From: Paenibacillus koleovorans NBRC 103111
GTDB taxonomy: Bacteria; Bacillota; Bacilli; Paenibacillales; NBRC-103111
Length of the DNA stretch: 64,000 bases
Direction: 5' to 3'
NCBI RefSeq assembly: GCF_004000845.1
Contig: NZ_BIMA01000007.1
Coordinates: forward strand, 48,403-112,402
Shown here in pieces: positions 50,407 through 60,900 of the stretch; positions within the stretch are counted from its first letter, which is position 1; every line of letters starts with the position of its first letter. The position numbers were made by a program, and so were the translations under genes. A model generated the notes under the pieces. The model was given only the letters and a program-made list of their open reading frames with translations. It was not told where the DNA came from and ran no database searches.

Positions 50407-53400
50407 ATGGGGCAGCGGCCGTTCCCGAGCGTTTATCAGAATGGTTTCGATCTGGTTGATTATTTGTATGATGATGAGTTCCTTCGCTTCGTTAGCGGGG
50501 GCGGACCAGACAACCGGCCCCGTTGAAGTGGGAGTTGCGGAGGGGGCTAAGGGAGACACGGTTCAAGTAGCGGTCTACGTAACGCCGGAAGATATGGTAT
50601 GGAAGTACGATATCACGATCGAATACGATCCTGCCGTGCTGGAGCTGGTGCTAGGCAACGAGGTAACGGACGAACTGGGTGTGAGCGGACTGGAAACATT
50701 TCAATCCAGCATGCCAAGCGCCGGCAAGATCCAAGTAACGGCTGTATTACTGACACATGTGCTACTTGGGAAAGAGAAAGTGTTTACGCTTCACTTCAAA
50801 ATCAAAAGCGATGCGACGCCAGGGCTGTCGGTCGTGACGGCGGTGACGGGGCAAAGCTTCCTGTACGAGGGCGACGATCCGATTGCCCCTAGCAGTATCG
50901 TGGCGGGAGGCGTAACCGTCTCGGCGCCGAGTGCGCCAACGGTGACATTCGATCCTCAAGGCGGCAGCATGGGGACAAGCGTCATCCAAGCGGTTTATGG
51001 AGCGACCGTCGATGCCCCTGTCGCCCCGACGAAGAACGGCTACTCGTTCGTCGGCTGGTATAAGGAGGCGGCAGGCACCAATCCGTGGAGCTTTACCGCA
51101 GACCTGGTGACAGCCAACATCACTTTGTACGCGAAATGGGCGTTGCACACGGTAGCGATCGGGGCGGGAACCTCAGGTGGTCTGCCGGGAGTTACTGTAC
51201 AAGTACCCGTCACCGTGACAAGCACGACATACAGTGTCGGTTCTTATCAGATGGAAATCCACTTTGATGCCTCAGCGCTTGAAGTGACGGGCATTTCCGG
51301 AGAAGCGGGCGATTATTTCGACTCGAATTTCGACAATGCGAACGGGTGGCTGAGAGCGGCGTGGGCGGACAGCGACGGCGGGGAAACGCCGGTTGCCGCG
51401 GGAGACAAGCTGTTCACGATCAGCTTCCTGATCAAACAGACGGCTTCCGCCGGCGACAAAGCGCTGACGATTCCGACACCCGGTAACTTACAGTATTTTT
51501 CGGTGACCGATCCGTCCATGGTCGAAATGGATAAATCGTTCACGGACGGGAAAGTGACAGTAGCGCAAACATTCGCGGTAACCTTCGATTCGCAAGGCGG
51601 CAATGCGGTATCGGGCGTGAGCGGGTTGACCACAGGCTCGCTCATCCAAACTCCAGCGGCTCCTGCGAAGGACGGTCACTCGTTCGTCGGGTGGTACAAG
51701 GAGTCAGCGGGCACCAACCCGTGGAGTTTTGCTACTGACCAAGTGACCGGCAACATAACATTGTACGCGAAATGGGCACTGCACACCGTCGCGATCGGGG
51801 CGGGCAGCACGACCGGATTGCCTGGTGCGTCGGTGCAGGTTCCGGTTACCGTAACAAGCACGACCTACAGCGTCGGATCTTACCAAATGGAAATCCATTT
51901 TGATGCTGCAGCGCTTGAAGTGACGGGCATCACTGGCAATGCAGGCGATTATTTCGACTCGAATTACGACAATGCGAACGGCTGGCTTAGAGCGGCGTGG
52001 GCGGACAGCGACGGTGGTGAAACGCCGCTTGTCGGCGGCGACAAGCTGTTCACGATCGACTTCCTGATCAAATCGACGGCAGCCGCCGGCGACAAGCCGC
52101 TTACGATTCCTAATTCCAGTTCTGTGCAGAAATATTCGGTGACTGATCCGTCGATGACCGAAATGGACAAGTCGTTTGCGGACGGAAAAGTGACGGTAGT
52201 GCAAGCCTATACGGTAACTTTCGATTCGCAGGGAGGCAGTGAGGTAACGGCTGTCGGAAGTGTGGCAACCGGTTCACTCCTTCATGCACCGACGGCTCCG
52301 ACTATGAGCGGATATACGTTCGTAGGCTGGTACAAAGAGGAGGCAGGCACCACTCCGTGGAATTTTGCCGTCGATACGGTGACAGCCGACATCACGCTAT
52401 ACGCGAAATGGTCGGAGATCGACAACACGCCGCCGTCGGAACCTGAGAATAACGGCAACACGCCGCCTACATCGCCTCCGGTTAAATCAGGTGTGGATGT
52501 ACTCGTTAACGGAAAGCCGGAAAGTGCGGGGACGGCAGAAACGAAAGAAGTGAACGGTCAAAAGGTTACGACGATCCTAGTAGATGAAGAGAAGCTGCAG
52601 CAGCGTCTTGAAGCGGCAGGTGATCGCGCCACGATCACGATTCCAGTCACCACAAGCAGCGATGTCGTCATCGGCGAGCTGAACGGCCGCATGGTGAAGA
52701 GCATGGAGGCGAAGCACGCGGTTGTCGAGATTCGCACGGAGCAGGCAAGTTATACGCTGCCTGCACAGCTGATCGATATCGATGCTGTCTCCGAACGTTT
52801 CGGCGTGAGCCTGGAGCTGAAGGATGTCAAGATTCGCATTGAAATTGCCGCACCTTCTACCGAGACCGTAAGCTCCGTTAAGCAAGCGGCTGAAGCGAAC
52901 GGGCTGGCGATCGTAGTCCCGCCGTTGAACTTCACGGTAACAGCGGTATATGGCGACCGAACCGAAGTGATATCGAAGTTCAATGCCTATGTTGAACGGA
53001 CGATTGCCATTCCGGACGGAGTCGACCCTAGCCGGATTACGACAGGCGTAGTTATGGAGCCGGATGGCACCGTTCGCCATGTGCCGACTCAAGTGGTACA
53101 AATAGACGGCAAATACTATGCGAAGATCAATAGTTTGACCAACAGCACCTACTCGGTCGTATGGCATCCGCTGCAGTTCGGCGATGTGTCGGCGCACTGG
53201 GCGAAGGATGCGGTGAACGAAATGGGCTCGCGGTTAGTTGTTGACGGCACGGGCGACGGCAAATTCAGTCCGGATCAAGCCATAACTCGTGCAGAGTTTG
53301 CGGCGATCATCGTACGAGGATTAGGATTGCGACTGGAAAGCGGTCCTAGCAAATTCTCGGACGTGGGCGCTTCCGACTGGTACGGCAAGGCGATTTACAC

Positions 53401-53746
53401 CGCATCGGAGTACAGGTTGATCAACGGATTCGAAGACGGCACTTACCGCCCGAACGAGACCATTACTCGCGAGCAAGCTACGGTGATCTTGTCCCGTGCG
53501 ATGACGATTACGAAGCTTCAAGGTATTACTACTGGGCAGAGCGCAGCCGAGATCGTTGCCTCGTTCGCGGATTTCGACCGGGTGTCCGATTGGGCGCTTG
53601 CAGGAATCGCAGACAGTGTCAAGGCCGGTATCATTTCGGGAAGAGACGATTCCCTTCTCGCGCCGGGAGCCCATATGACGAGAGCGGAAGTAGCGACGAC
53701 GATGCAACGGCTGTTGCAAAAGTCCAATTTGATCAATGTGCGATAA
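50399..53746 (+). CDS. Scaffoldin-like surface protein: three cohesin-like domains, InlB repeats and SLH anchor
   Basis: A 1115-residue exported protein. Order: signal peptide (about 1-35, ending SLAGA); cohesin-like domain 1 (about 40-176); InlB B-type repeat (181-247); cohesin 2 (250-389); InlB (392-459); cohesin 3 (462-601); InlB (604-671); a Pro/Thr linker (673-697); an unassigned beta-rich region (700-925); and three SLH motifs (927-1115, for example FGDVSAHWAKDAV and SDVGASDWYGKAI) that bind cell-wall polymers. The cohesins show the typical GLPGVTVQVPVTV start, SYQMEIHFDASALEVT and the GDKLFTISFLIK strand. This is the layout of an anchoring scaffoldin. The preceding dockerin gene overlaps it, with AAGGGGG before ATG 50399. 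Confidence 0.85.
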   Translation: MGKWGSGRSRAFIRMVSIWLIICMMMSSFASLAGADQTTGPVEVGVAEGAKGDTVQVAVYVTPEDMVWKYDITIEYDPAVLELVLGNEVTDELGVSGLETFQSSMPSAGKIQVTAVLLTHVLLGKEKVFTLHFKIKSDATPGLSVVTAVTGQSFLYEGDDPIAPSSIVAGGVTVSAPSAPTVTFDPQGGSMGTSVIQAVYGATVDAPVAPTKNGYSFVGWYKEAAGTNPWSFTADLVTANITLYAKWALHTVAIGAGTSGGLPGVTVQVPVTVTSTTYSVGSYQMEIHFDASALEVTGISGEAGDYFDSNFDNANGWLRAAWADSDGGETPVAAGDKLFTISFLIKQTASAGDKALTIPTPGNLQYFSVTDPSMVEMDKSFTDGKVTVAQTFAVTFDSQGGNAVSGVSGLTTGSLIQTPAAPAKDGHSFVGWYKESAGTNPWSFATDQVTGNITLYAKWALHTVAIGAGSTTGLPGASVQVPVTVTSTTYSVGSYQMEIHFDAAALEVTGITGNAGDYFDSNYDNANGWLRAAWADSDGGETPLVGGDKLFTIDFLIKSTAAAGDKPLTIPNSSSVQKYSVTDPSMTEMDKSFADGKVTVVQAYTVTFDSQGGSEVTAVGSVATGSLLHAPTAPTMSGYTFVGWYKEEAGTTPWNFAVDTVTADITLYAKWSEIDNTPPSEPENNGNTPPTSPPVKSGVDVLVNGKPESAGTAETKEVNGQKVTTILVDEEKLQQRLEAAGDRATITIPVTTSSDVVIGELNGRMVKSMEAKHAVVEIRTEQASYTLPAQLIDIDAVSERFGVSLELKDVKIRIEIAAPSTETVSSVKQAAEANGLAIVVPPLNFTVTAVYGDRTEVISKFNAYVERTIAIPDGVDPSRITTGVVMEPDGTVRHVPTQVVQIDGKYYAKINSLTNSTYSVVWHPLQFGDVSAHWAKDAVNEMGSRLVVDGTGDGKFSPDQAITRAEFAAIIVRGLGLRLESGPSKFSDVGASDWYGKAIYTASEYRLINGFEDGTYRPNETITREQATVILSRAMTITKLQGITTGQSAAEIVASFADFDRVSDWALAGIADSVKAGIISGRDDSLLAPGAHMTRAEVATTMQRLLQKSNLINVR
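50939..52411 (+). repeat. 636-bp tandem repeat inside the scaffoldin gene
   Basis: InlB repeat plus cohesin is duplicated with an exact period of 212 codons: the motif GCGAAATGGG recurs at 51131 and 51767, and the InlB part appears a third time at 52208-52411. The two full units are nearly identical in long stretches, indicating a recent in-frame duplication. Confidence 0.8.
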
Positions 53747-53771
53747 AGAAAAATTAAATTAACTTGAATAG

Positions 53772-53812
53772 GCCGATTCTTCAGCGAGTCCTGCTGCGGA
53801 ATCGGTTTTTTG
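53772..53812 (+). terminator. Terminator of the dockerin/scaffoldin operon
   Basis: CCGATTC pairs with GAATCGG, with inner CAG/CTG pairing, followed by TTTTTTG. Confidence 0.8.
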
Positions 53813-53888
53813 TATTTGGTAGTCCTCTTTCGATCCTCGCTATCTTGTGGTAACCTAGTTCTACTAATCGTTTGAAAGGGGAGCGCCG

Positions 53889-54356
53889 ATGAAACGTTCG
53901 TCCGCAGTCCGAACAACGAGACCGCCAAGGCGGTACAGATGGCGAGCGTTCTGGATGCTGCTCAGCCTGATTTATGCGGTGTTTATGTTCAAGCTTCTAT
54001 TCGTGCGCCCTCATCAGCATTTGCTGGAAGATGCGCCTTACCGATACAACCTGATTCCGTTTCAGACGATTTCCAATTACATTACGAACTATGCCTACTT
54101 CAACTTTGAGACTTGGTTTAAAAACTTGTTCGGCAACATCGTGCTGTTCATCCCGATCGGCTGGTTCGTCCCGGTTTGGATACGCGCGACATCCCGCTTT
54201 TTTCCTTTTTTCTTCGTGTCGCTAGCGCTGCTGCTCTTAGTGGAGACAGCTCAGTTGGCGACCAAGCTAGGGAGCTTCGACGTAGATGATCTTATACTGA
54301 ACATGGTCGGAGCGATCATCGGCTTTGTTTGGAGCGCGCAATCTCGCAAACTATGA
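53889..54356 (+). CDS. VanZ-like family membrane protein
   Basis: A 155-residue protein with four transmembrane helices and the VanZ signature: FKLLFVRP near the first helix, NLIPFQTI, NLFGNIVLFIPIGWF, and the last pair VETAQL and DVDDLILNMVGAIIG. VanZ-like proteins have been linked to lipoglycopeptide tolerance; the role here is not known. ATG follows GAAAGGGGAG. Its 3' end contains the addB promoter. Confidence 0.88.
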   Translation: MKRSSAVRTTRPPRRYRWRAFWMLLSLIYAVFMFKLLFVRPHQHLLEDAPYRYNLIPFQTISNYITNYAYFNFETWFKNLFGNIVLFIPIGWFVPVWIRATSRFFPFFFVSLALLLLVETAQLATKLGSFDVDDLILNMVGAIIGFVWSAQSRKL

Positions 54357-54357
54357 T
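54329..54357 (+). promoter_or_regulatory. Sigma-A promoter of the addBA-sbcDC operon
   Basis: TTGGAG (54329-54334), 17 bp and TATGAT (54352-54357), overlapping the end of the VanZ-like gene, 44 bp before addB. Confidence 0.55.
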
Positions 54358-54372
54358 AGAATAGAAAAAAAG

Positions 54373-54386
54373 AGAACATACGTTTC
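54373..54386. promoter_or_regulatory. LexA-like box in front of addB
   Basis: AGAACATACGTTTC matches CGAACRNRYGTTYC at 13 of 14 positions (first base differs). It lies about 15 bp downstream of the -10, where LexA binding would block transcription of the repair operon. Confidence 0.5.
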
Positions 54387-54400
54387 GGCAGGAGGTCTTT

Positions 54401-57400
54401 ATGGCCATACGATACATATTGGGAAGGGCGGGGACGGGCAAAACGCGTCGCTGCCTGGACGAGATTCGCGATCGTCTGCTTCAGGCGCCTGAGGGAGATC
54501 CGCTTATTCTGCTCGTGCCGGAGCAGGCGACGTTTCAAGCGGAAGCGACGCTGGTCGGGACGCCGGGACTGGACGGGATGATCCGCGCGCAGGTGCTGAG
54601 CTTCCACCGTCTGGCGTTCCGCGTTATGCAGGAGACCGGAGGCATGGCACGAATTCATATCGACGACAGCGGCAAAGCGATGCTGCTGCACCGGCTTCTC
54701 CAGCAGCACAAGGACGAGCTGCGCCTGTTTGGCCAAACCGCCGACCGGAGGGGCTTTATCGAGCATCTGAACAAGCTGTTCACCGAGTTCCGGCGGTATG
54801 GGATCGATGAAGACAAGCTGAACCGGCACGTAAAGAAGCATACGGAGCAGCCGGAGCTTGCAGGCACGACGGCGGACAAGCTGCATGACATCCGTCACAT
54901 TTATGGCCGATTCCAGGCGTTTATGAACCGCCATTATGTGGATTCCGAAGATTACCTGTCGCTGCTCGCCGAGCAGATTGGCTATACATCCTCGATGGCT
55001 CGCGCGGATGTGTGGGTGGATGGCTTCCACGGATTTACGCCGCAAGAGTTCGTAGTACTCGAACGGCTGATGAAGAATTGCCGAAGTGTGACGATCACCT
55101 TATGTGTAGATCGAGATTATGGACCGCAAGATAGGCCGGACGAGCTCGATCCGTTCCACCCGACGGCACGCACGCTTATTCGACTCAAGCAAATCGCTGA
55201 ACAAGTAGGAGCGGAACAGGTAGACGTCCAAGTGTTGGCTCCCGAACCGGCGGTGCGTTATCGCCATAGCCCGATGCTGGCGTATCTGGAAACGAACTTC
55301 GGCGATCGAACCGCCACACCGTTCGCGGAACCTGCCGGCCGCTATATCGACATCTCCGTGCAAAGTGCGGTGAACCGGCGAGCGGAGGTGGAAGGACTGG
55401 CCCGCGAGATGATCCGCCAAGTCAGGGAGAATGGATACCGGTGGCGCGATATGGCGGTGCTCGTTCGGAACATGGAGCACTACCGCGATTTGCTGGCGGT
55501 GACGCTTGAGGATAGCGGCATCCCGTTTTTCTTCGACCAGAAGCGATCGCTGCTGCATCATCCGCTGTCGGAGCTCATCCGCGCTGCCCTGGAGGTCGTG
55601 AGCGGCAATTGGCGTCACGACGCGGTCTTCCGCTGCGTCAAGACCGAGCTGCTGCTGCCGCTCATGCGAGCGGGGTCCGCGCCGGAGGACTCACGGTGCT
55701 CGCCTCGCGAGCTGCGCGACGGCATGTGCCAGCTGGAAAATATCGTGCTGGCGATGGGGATTCAGGGCGGCTCCCGGTGGAGGGAGCCTCGCCGCTGGGA
55801 GCCTGCCCGCCTGCGCATGCAGCTGGAGGACGGCGGCGTCGAGCCGGTCGTGGATCAGCGCTTGACCGAGCTGCTGCACCATTGCCGCCAGCTGGTCGTG
55901 TCGCCGCTGTCGGCACTGGAGCAGGCGATGAAAGCGGCGAAATCAGTCGAGGAGATGGCGCAAGCTTTATACATATTCCTGGAACAGCTGCAAGTACCGG
56001 CGAAGCTGGAGCGGTTGGCGGAGGGCCACCTGGAAGCGGGGAGGCCGGAAGCGGCACGTGAGCATAGCCAAGTATGGGGCAGCGCGATCGATTTGCTCGA
56101 CCAGATCGTCGAGATGCTCGGTACGGAGAAGCTGACGCTGCCGATGTTCGCCGAACTGATCGAAACCGGCCTCGACCAGCTCAAGCTGGCGCTCGTGCCG
56201 CCGGCGCTTGACCAAGTGCTGATCGGCAGCATGGACCGGACGCGATCAAGCCGCATCAAGCGAGCCTACGTGCTCGGCGCGAACGACGGTGTCTTGCCGG
56301 CGAAGCTGAAGGAGGACGGCCTGCTGTCGGAGAACGAGCGCGAGCTGCTCATCGAGGGCGGCATGGAGATGGCCGAAGGCAATCGCCGGAAGCTGCTGGA
56401 CGAGCAATTTCTCATCTATACGGCACTTACGACGCCAAGCCATCATTTATGGATCAGCTACCCGCTAGCCGACGAAGAGGGGGGAGCGCTGCTCCCGTCA
56501 GAGATTGTAAAGCGGGTTCGCCGTTTGTTCCCGAACGCCCTGGAGCAAATGCTGCTCTCGGAGCCCGCTACGGGCGCAGGCGAGGAGGAGACGTCAGGCT
56601 TCATCGCTCATCCGGGCAAGGCGTTGTCGATGCTCGCCGTTCAGCTGCGGGAGTGGATCAAAGGGCGAGCGATCCCGGAAATATGGTGGGAAGTCTACAA
56701 CTGGTTCGCCGGACAGCCGGATTGGCAGCCAAGATTGAGGCAGGCGCTGCATTCGTTGTTCGCTACGAACCGGGAGCCTTCGCTCTCTTCGCCGGTGAGC
56801 CGGGCGCTTTATGGCGAGAGGCTGCGGGCTAGCGTCTCGCGGCTGGAGCGGTTCGTCGCCTGCCCGTTTTCCCAATTCGCCTCCCACGGCCTCAAGCTGT
56901 CGGAGCGGAGGGTATACAAGCTCGAATCGCCGGATATCGGGCAATTGTTCCATGCCGCGCTCAGCCGGGTCGCCCAGCTGCTGGCGAGCGAGGATACGCC
57001 GTGGGGGGCCTTGTCGCATGAGCAGCTGTTCTCGCTGGCCGCGCACGCCGTGGACGAGCTTGCGCCGCGATTGCAAGCCGAAATCTTGCTCAGCTCCAAC
57101 CGTCACCGGTACGTGGCGCGCAAGCTGAAGATGATCGTAGGGCGCGCCGCAGCCGTGCTGGGCGAGCATGCGAAGCATGGAGCGTTCGAGCCGGTAGGGC
57201 TGGAGCTCGGCTTTGGCCCCGGGCAGCCGTTGCCGCCGCTCGAGTTTCGTCTCGATAACGGTTCGGTCATGGAGATGATCGGGAGGATCGACCGCGTGGA
57301 CCGTGCTGAGGGCGAGCAGGGAATGCTGCTGCGCGTCATCGATTACAAGTCCAGCCCGACCGAGCTCAAGATGAGCGATGTGTATTACGGGTTGTCCTTG

Positions 57401-57958
57401 CAGATGCTTACCTACCTGGACGTTGTCATTACCCACGCCGAACGGTGGCTGGGCCGCGAGGCGAAGCCGGCGGGCGTGCTGTATTTTCACGTGCACAATC
57501 CGATGCTGCAGAAGAAAAACAGGCTGACAATCGAACAGGCGGAGGCCGAGCTGCTCAAACGGTTCAAGATGCGCGGGCTGCTGCTCGAGGAGTTGGACGC
57601 CGTGCAGCTGATGGACCGGAGACTGGCCAGCGAGAGCGGCCAATCGACGCTTATCCCGGCCGGGCTCAAGACGGATGGGAGCTTCTACAAAACGTCGGCG
57701 GTGGCGAGCATAGGGCAATGGAACAGCCTGAGGAGCTATGTGCGCAGCGTGCTGCAGCAAATCGGCAACCAAATTACGGACGGCCGCGTCGACATCAAGC
57801 CGTACAGGCTCGGGCCCAAGCTGGCTTGCACGTTTTGCCCGTACAAGCCGGTCTGCCGCTTCGAGCCGGCCGCAGGAAGCGATACTTACAACCGATTGAA
57901 GGTCATCGGCAAGTCCGACGTTTGGCAGGCGATCGAAGCGAAGGAGGCGACGACATGA
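54401..57958 (+). CDS. addB: ATP-dependent helicase/nuclease subunit B
   Basis: AddB partners AddA in processing double-strand breaks for RecA loading. The 1185-residue product starts with a Walker A motif ILGRAGTGKT (about 6-15), has helicase-like domains without full helicase motifs, and a C-terminal RecB-type nuclease with VIDYKSS (about 979). Four Fe-S cysteines are present: one in RFVACPFSQF (about 819) and three in CTFCPYKPVC (about 1143-1152). AGGAGGT precedes the ATG. It overlaps addA by four bases. Confidence 0.96.
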   Translation: MAIRYILGRAGTGKTRRCLDEIRDRLLQAPEGDPLILLVPEQATFQAEATLVGTPGLDGMIRAQVLSFHRLAFRVMQETGGMARIHIDDSGKAMLLHRLLQQHKDELRLFGQTADRRGFIEHLNKLFTEFRRYGIDEDKLNRHVKKHTEQPELAGTTADKLHDIRHIYGRFQAFMNRHYVDSEDYLSLLAEQIGYTSSMARADVWVDGFHGFTPQEFVVLERLMKNCRSVTITLCVDRDYGPQDRPDELDPFHPTARTLIRLKQIAEQVGAEQVDVQVLAPEPAVRYRHSPMLAYLETNFGDRTATPFAEPAGRYIDISVQSAVNRRAEVEGLAREMIRQVRENGYRWRDMAVLVRNMEHYRDLLAVTLEDSGIPFFFDQKRSLLHHPLSELIRAALEVVSGNWRHDAVFRCVKTELLLPLMRAGSAPEDSRCSPRELRDGMCQLENIVLAMGIQGGSRWREPRRWEPARLRMQLEDGGVEPVVDQRLTELLHHCRQLVVSPLSALEQAMKAAKSVEEMAQALYIFLEQLQVPAKLERLAEGHLEAGRPEAAREHSQVWGSAIDLLDQIVEMLGTEKLTLPMFAELIETGLDQLKLALVPPALDQVLIGSMDRTRSSRIKRAYVLGANDGVLPAKLKEDGLLSENERELLIEGGMEMAEGNRRKLLDEQFLIYTALTTPSHHLWISYPLADEEGGALLPSEIVKRVRRLFPNALEQMLLSEPATGAGEEETSGFIAHPGKALSMLAVQLREWIKGRAIPEIWWEVYNWFAGQPDWQPRLRQALHSLFATNREPSLSSPVSRALYGERLRASVSRLERFVACPFSQFASHGLKLSERRVYKLESPDIGQLFHAALSRVAQLLASEDTPWGALSHEQLFSLAAHAVDELAPRLQAEILLSSNRHRYVARKLKMIVGRAAAVLGEHAKHGAFEPVGLELGFGPGQPLPPLEFRLDNGSVMEMIGRIDRVDRAEGEQGMLLRVIDYKSSPTELKMSDVYYGLSLQMLTYLDVVITHAERWLGREAKPAGVLYFHVHNPMLQKKNRLTIEQAEAELLKRFKMRGLLLEELDAVQLMDRRLASESGQSTLIPAGLKTDGSFYKTSAVASIGQWNSLRSYVRSVLQQIGNQITDGRVDIKPYRLGPKLACTFCPYKPVCRFEPAAGSDTYNRLKVIGKSDVWQAIEAKEATT

Positions 57959-60900
57959 CGACAACAGCGAATAGCCTCGACGCCAAACCGGCGGGAAGCA
58001 GTTGGACCGATGAGCAGTGGGAGGCGATCCGGACTCGGGGCGGCAACGTTCTCGTCGCCGCCGCCGCCGGCTCCGGCAAAACCGCAGTGCTCGTCGAGCG
58101 GATCATTCGCCGCGTGACGGACGAACAGGAGCCGATCGACGTCGACCGGCTGCTTGTGGCGACGTTCACGAACGCCGCCGCGGGCGAGATGCGGCAGCGC
58201 ATCCGAGAAGCGCTCGAGAAGGAGCTGCAGCGCAATCCGCATTCGACCCATCTGAAGAAGCAAATATCGCTCATCCATCGCGCTTCGATTACTACGCTGC
58301 ATTCGTTCTGCCTGGAAATCGTGCATCGGTATTTTGCGCGAGTACAGCTGGACCCTTCGTTCCGAATCGCCAATGAAACCGAGACGGAGCTGATGCGCCA
58401 AGATTTGCTGGCGGAGCTGATGGAGGAGGAGTACGGCCACAGCGAGGAGAACGACGCCTTCTGGCAGCTCGTCGACTGGTTCGGCGGGGAGCGGGGCGAT
58501 GAGGCGCTGTCGGGTTTCATTCAGCAGCTGTACGATTTCTCGCGCAGCCATCCATGGCCGGAGAACTGGCTGAGCGGTGTCGTCGACACCTTCGCGACAG
58601 CTGAGCAGGGGGAAGCGGGGAGCAGCGCGGGCGGCTTCGGCGGCTGGCTCAGTAGCCTGCTGCAGGATGCGAGACTGGAGCTGCGGGGCGTCGAGGGGCT
58701 GCTGAGCGAAGCCGAGCAACTGGCGGAGAGCCCGGGAGGGCCGACCGCATACATAGCGAATCTGAGAGCGGATCGGGTCGTTGTCGCCGAACTGCTGGAG
58801 ACGGCTTCCGCGGGCGTTGAAGCTTGGGATTCGTTGTTCGCACTGTTCCAGACCGCAGCGTTCGGCAAGCTGAACGCAAGCCGCAGCGGCGATGTGGACA
58901 AGCAGGTGCAGGAGCAGGTCAAGAAGCTGCGGGAGCAAGCGAAGAAGCAGCTGTACGCGCTGCAGGAGGAGCTGTTCCAGCGAACGGCGGACCAATACCG
59001 CAGCGAGTTGACCGCCATGGCGCCGATCATGGCCAAGCTGGCCGACATCGTGAACGAGTTCGCCGAACGGTTCCGGGCGATGAAGGCGGAGAAGGGGCTG
59101 GTCGATTTCTCCGATCTCGAGCATTATTGCTTGCGCATATTGCGCCATTCCGACTCGACTCCGGCCCATACGCTGCCGTCGGATGCGGCTGACGAATACA
59201 GGCAGCAATTCGCCGAGGTGCTGCTGGACGAATACCAGGATACGAATATGGTGCAGGAAGCGATCGTGGAGCTGATGGCGGCGCGAGGCCCAGGCAATCG
59301 GTTTATGGTCGGCGACGTCAAGCAGAGCATCTACAGGTTCCGGCTGGCAGAGCCGGGGCTGTTCTTGAACAAGTATGAGGCTTACCGGCATGGCGGCGGA
59401 GAGGAAGGGCAGCGGATCGACTTGGCGCGCAACTTTCGCAGCCGCCGCGAGGTCGTCGACGGCGTGAACTTCTTGTTCAAGCAGCTTATGAGCGTCGCGG
59501 TGGCGGAGATGGAGTATGACGAAGCAGCCAGGCTCGTATGCGGAGCCGCTTACCCGGACAGTCCGAACGACTGCTCGGTGGAGCTGCTGCTGATCGACAA
59601 GGCGGCGCCGGAGCCGGGAGCTTACGAGGCCGGTGAAGGGGAAGAAGAAGGCGAGGATCCGGGTGCCGGGGGGCAAGCGGATAAAGCCGGAGATGCCGAG
59701 CAAGAGGAGCAGGCCGAGACGGCCCAGCTCGAAGCGAGGCTCATTGCGGCTACAATTCGCCGACTGCGAGGGGAAACCGGCGAGCCGCCGTTCCAAGTTT
59801 ACGACCGCGGTGCGGGAGGCTTCCGGGCGATGCAATACCGCGACGTAGTTATCTTGCTTCGCTCACCTTCCGGCTGGTCCTCCACCATGCTGGAGGAGCT
59901 GCAGCAGGCCGGCGTGCCCGTCTATGCCCAGCTGAACAGCGGGTATTTCGCCGCGACGGAGGTAGAGACGATTCTCTCCTTACTCCAAGTGATCGACAAC
60001 CCGTATCAGGACATCCCGCTGGCGGCGGTGCTTCGTTCGCCGATTTTCGCGCTGACGGCCGACGAGCTGGCGCAAGCCAGATTGTTCCGCAAGCACGGAC
60101 CTTATTACGAGGCGGTAGCCGCTTGCGCGGAAGAGTTGTCGAGCGAGGGCGATAAGGACGAACCGGGGATCGAAAGCGGGATGGAAGAAGCCGGGCAGGG
60201 AAAACCGGCTTTTGCCGCCAAGCTGAGCCGGTTCATGCGCCAGACGGAGCGTTGGAGGGCGTCCGCACGGGAAGGCTCGCTAGCCGACCTTATTTGGACG
60301 GTTTACCGAGAAACCGGCTATTTCGACTATGTAGGCGGGTTGGCCGGCGGACTGCAGCGGCAGGCGAATTTGCGCGCGCTCTATGATCGGGCCAGACAGT
60401 ATGAGTCGACTTCTTTCCGCGGGTTGTACCGGTTTCTGCGATTTATCGAGCGCATGCAGGAGAATGGCGGAGATTTGGGCACGGCACGTGCGCTTGGGGA
60501 GCAGGAGGACGTAGTCCGCATTATGTCGATCCATAAGAGCAAGGGACTCGAGTTTCCCGTCGTATTCGTAGCAGGTCTAGGCAAAAAGTTCAATCTGATG
60601 GATTTGAACGGTTCTTTCTTGATGCACAAGCAGCTAGGGCTCGGCCCGAAATTCGTCGATACGAGTCTAAGAGTCAGCTATCCGACCCTGCCGATGCTGG
60701 CGATTCGCAAACGGATGCGGATGGAGATGCTGGCCGAGGAAATGCGGGTGCTCTATGTAGCGTTGACGCGTCCGAAGGAGAAACTGTATTTGCTCGGTAC
60801 GCTCGCGAATGTGGAGAAGCAGCTGCTCAAATGGAGCGGCATGCTCAGCCATCGCGAATGGGTGCTGCCGGACTATGAGCTGGCGAAGGGCAGATGTTTT

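Noticed and set aside
57445..57954. 170-codon N-terminal extension of addA
   Set aside because: It overlaps addB, is low-complexity in composition, and the normal AddA start (ATG 57955 with AAGGAGG) follows it.
57886..59835. 649-residue minus-strand open frame opposite addA
   Set aside because: Antisense shadow of a GC-rich gene; no motif, no ribosome binding site.
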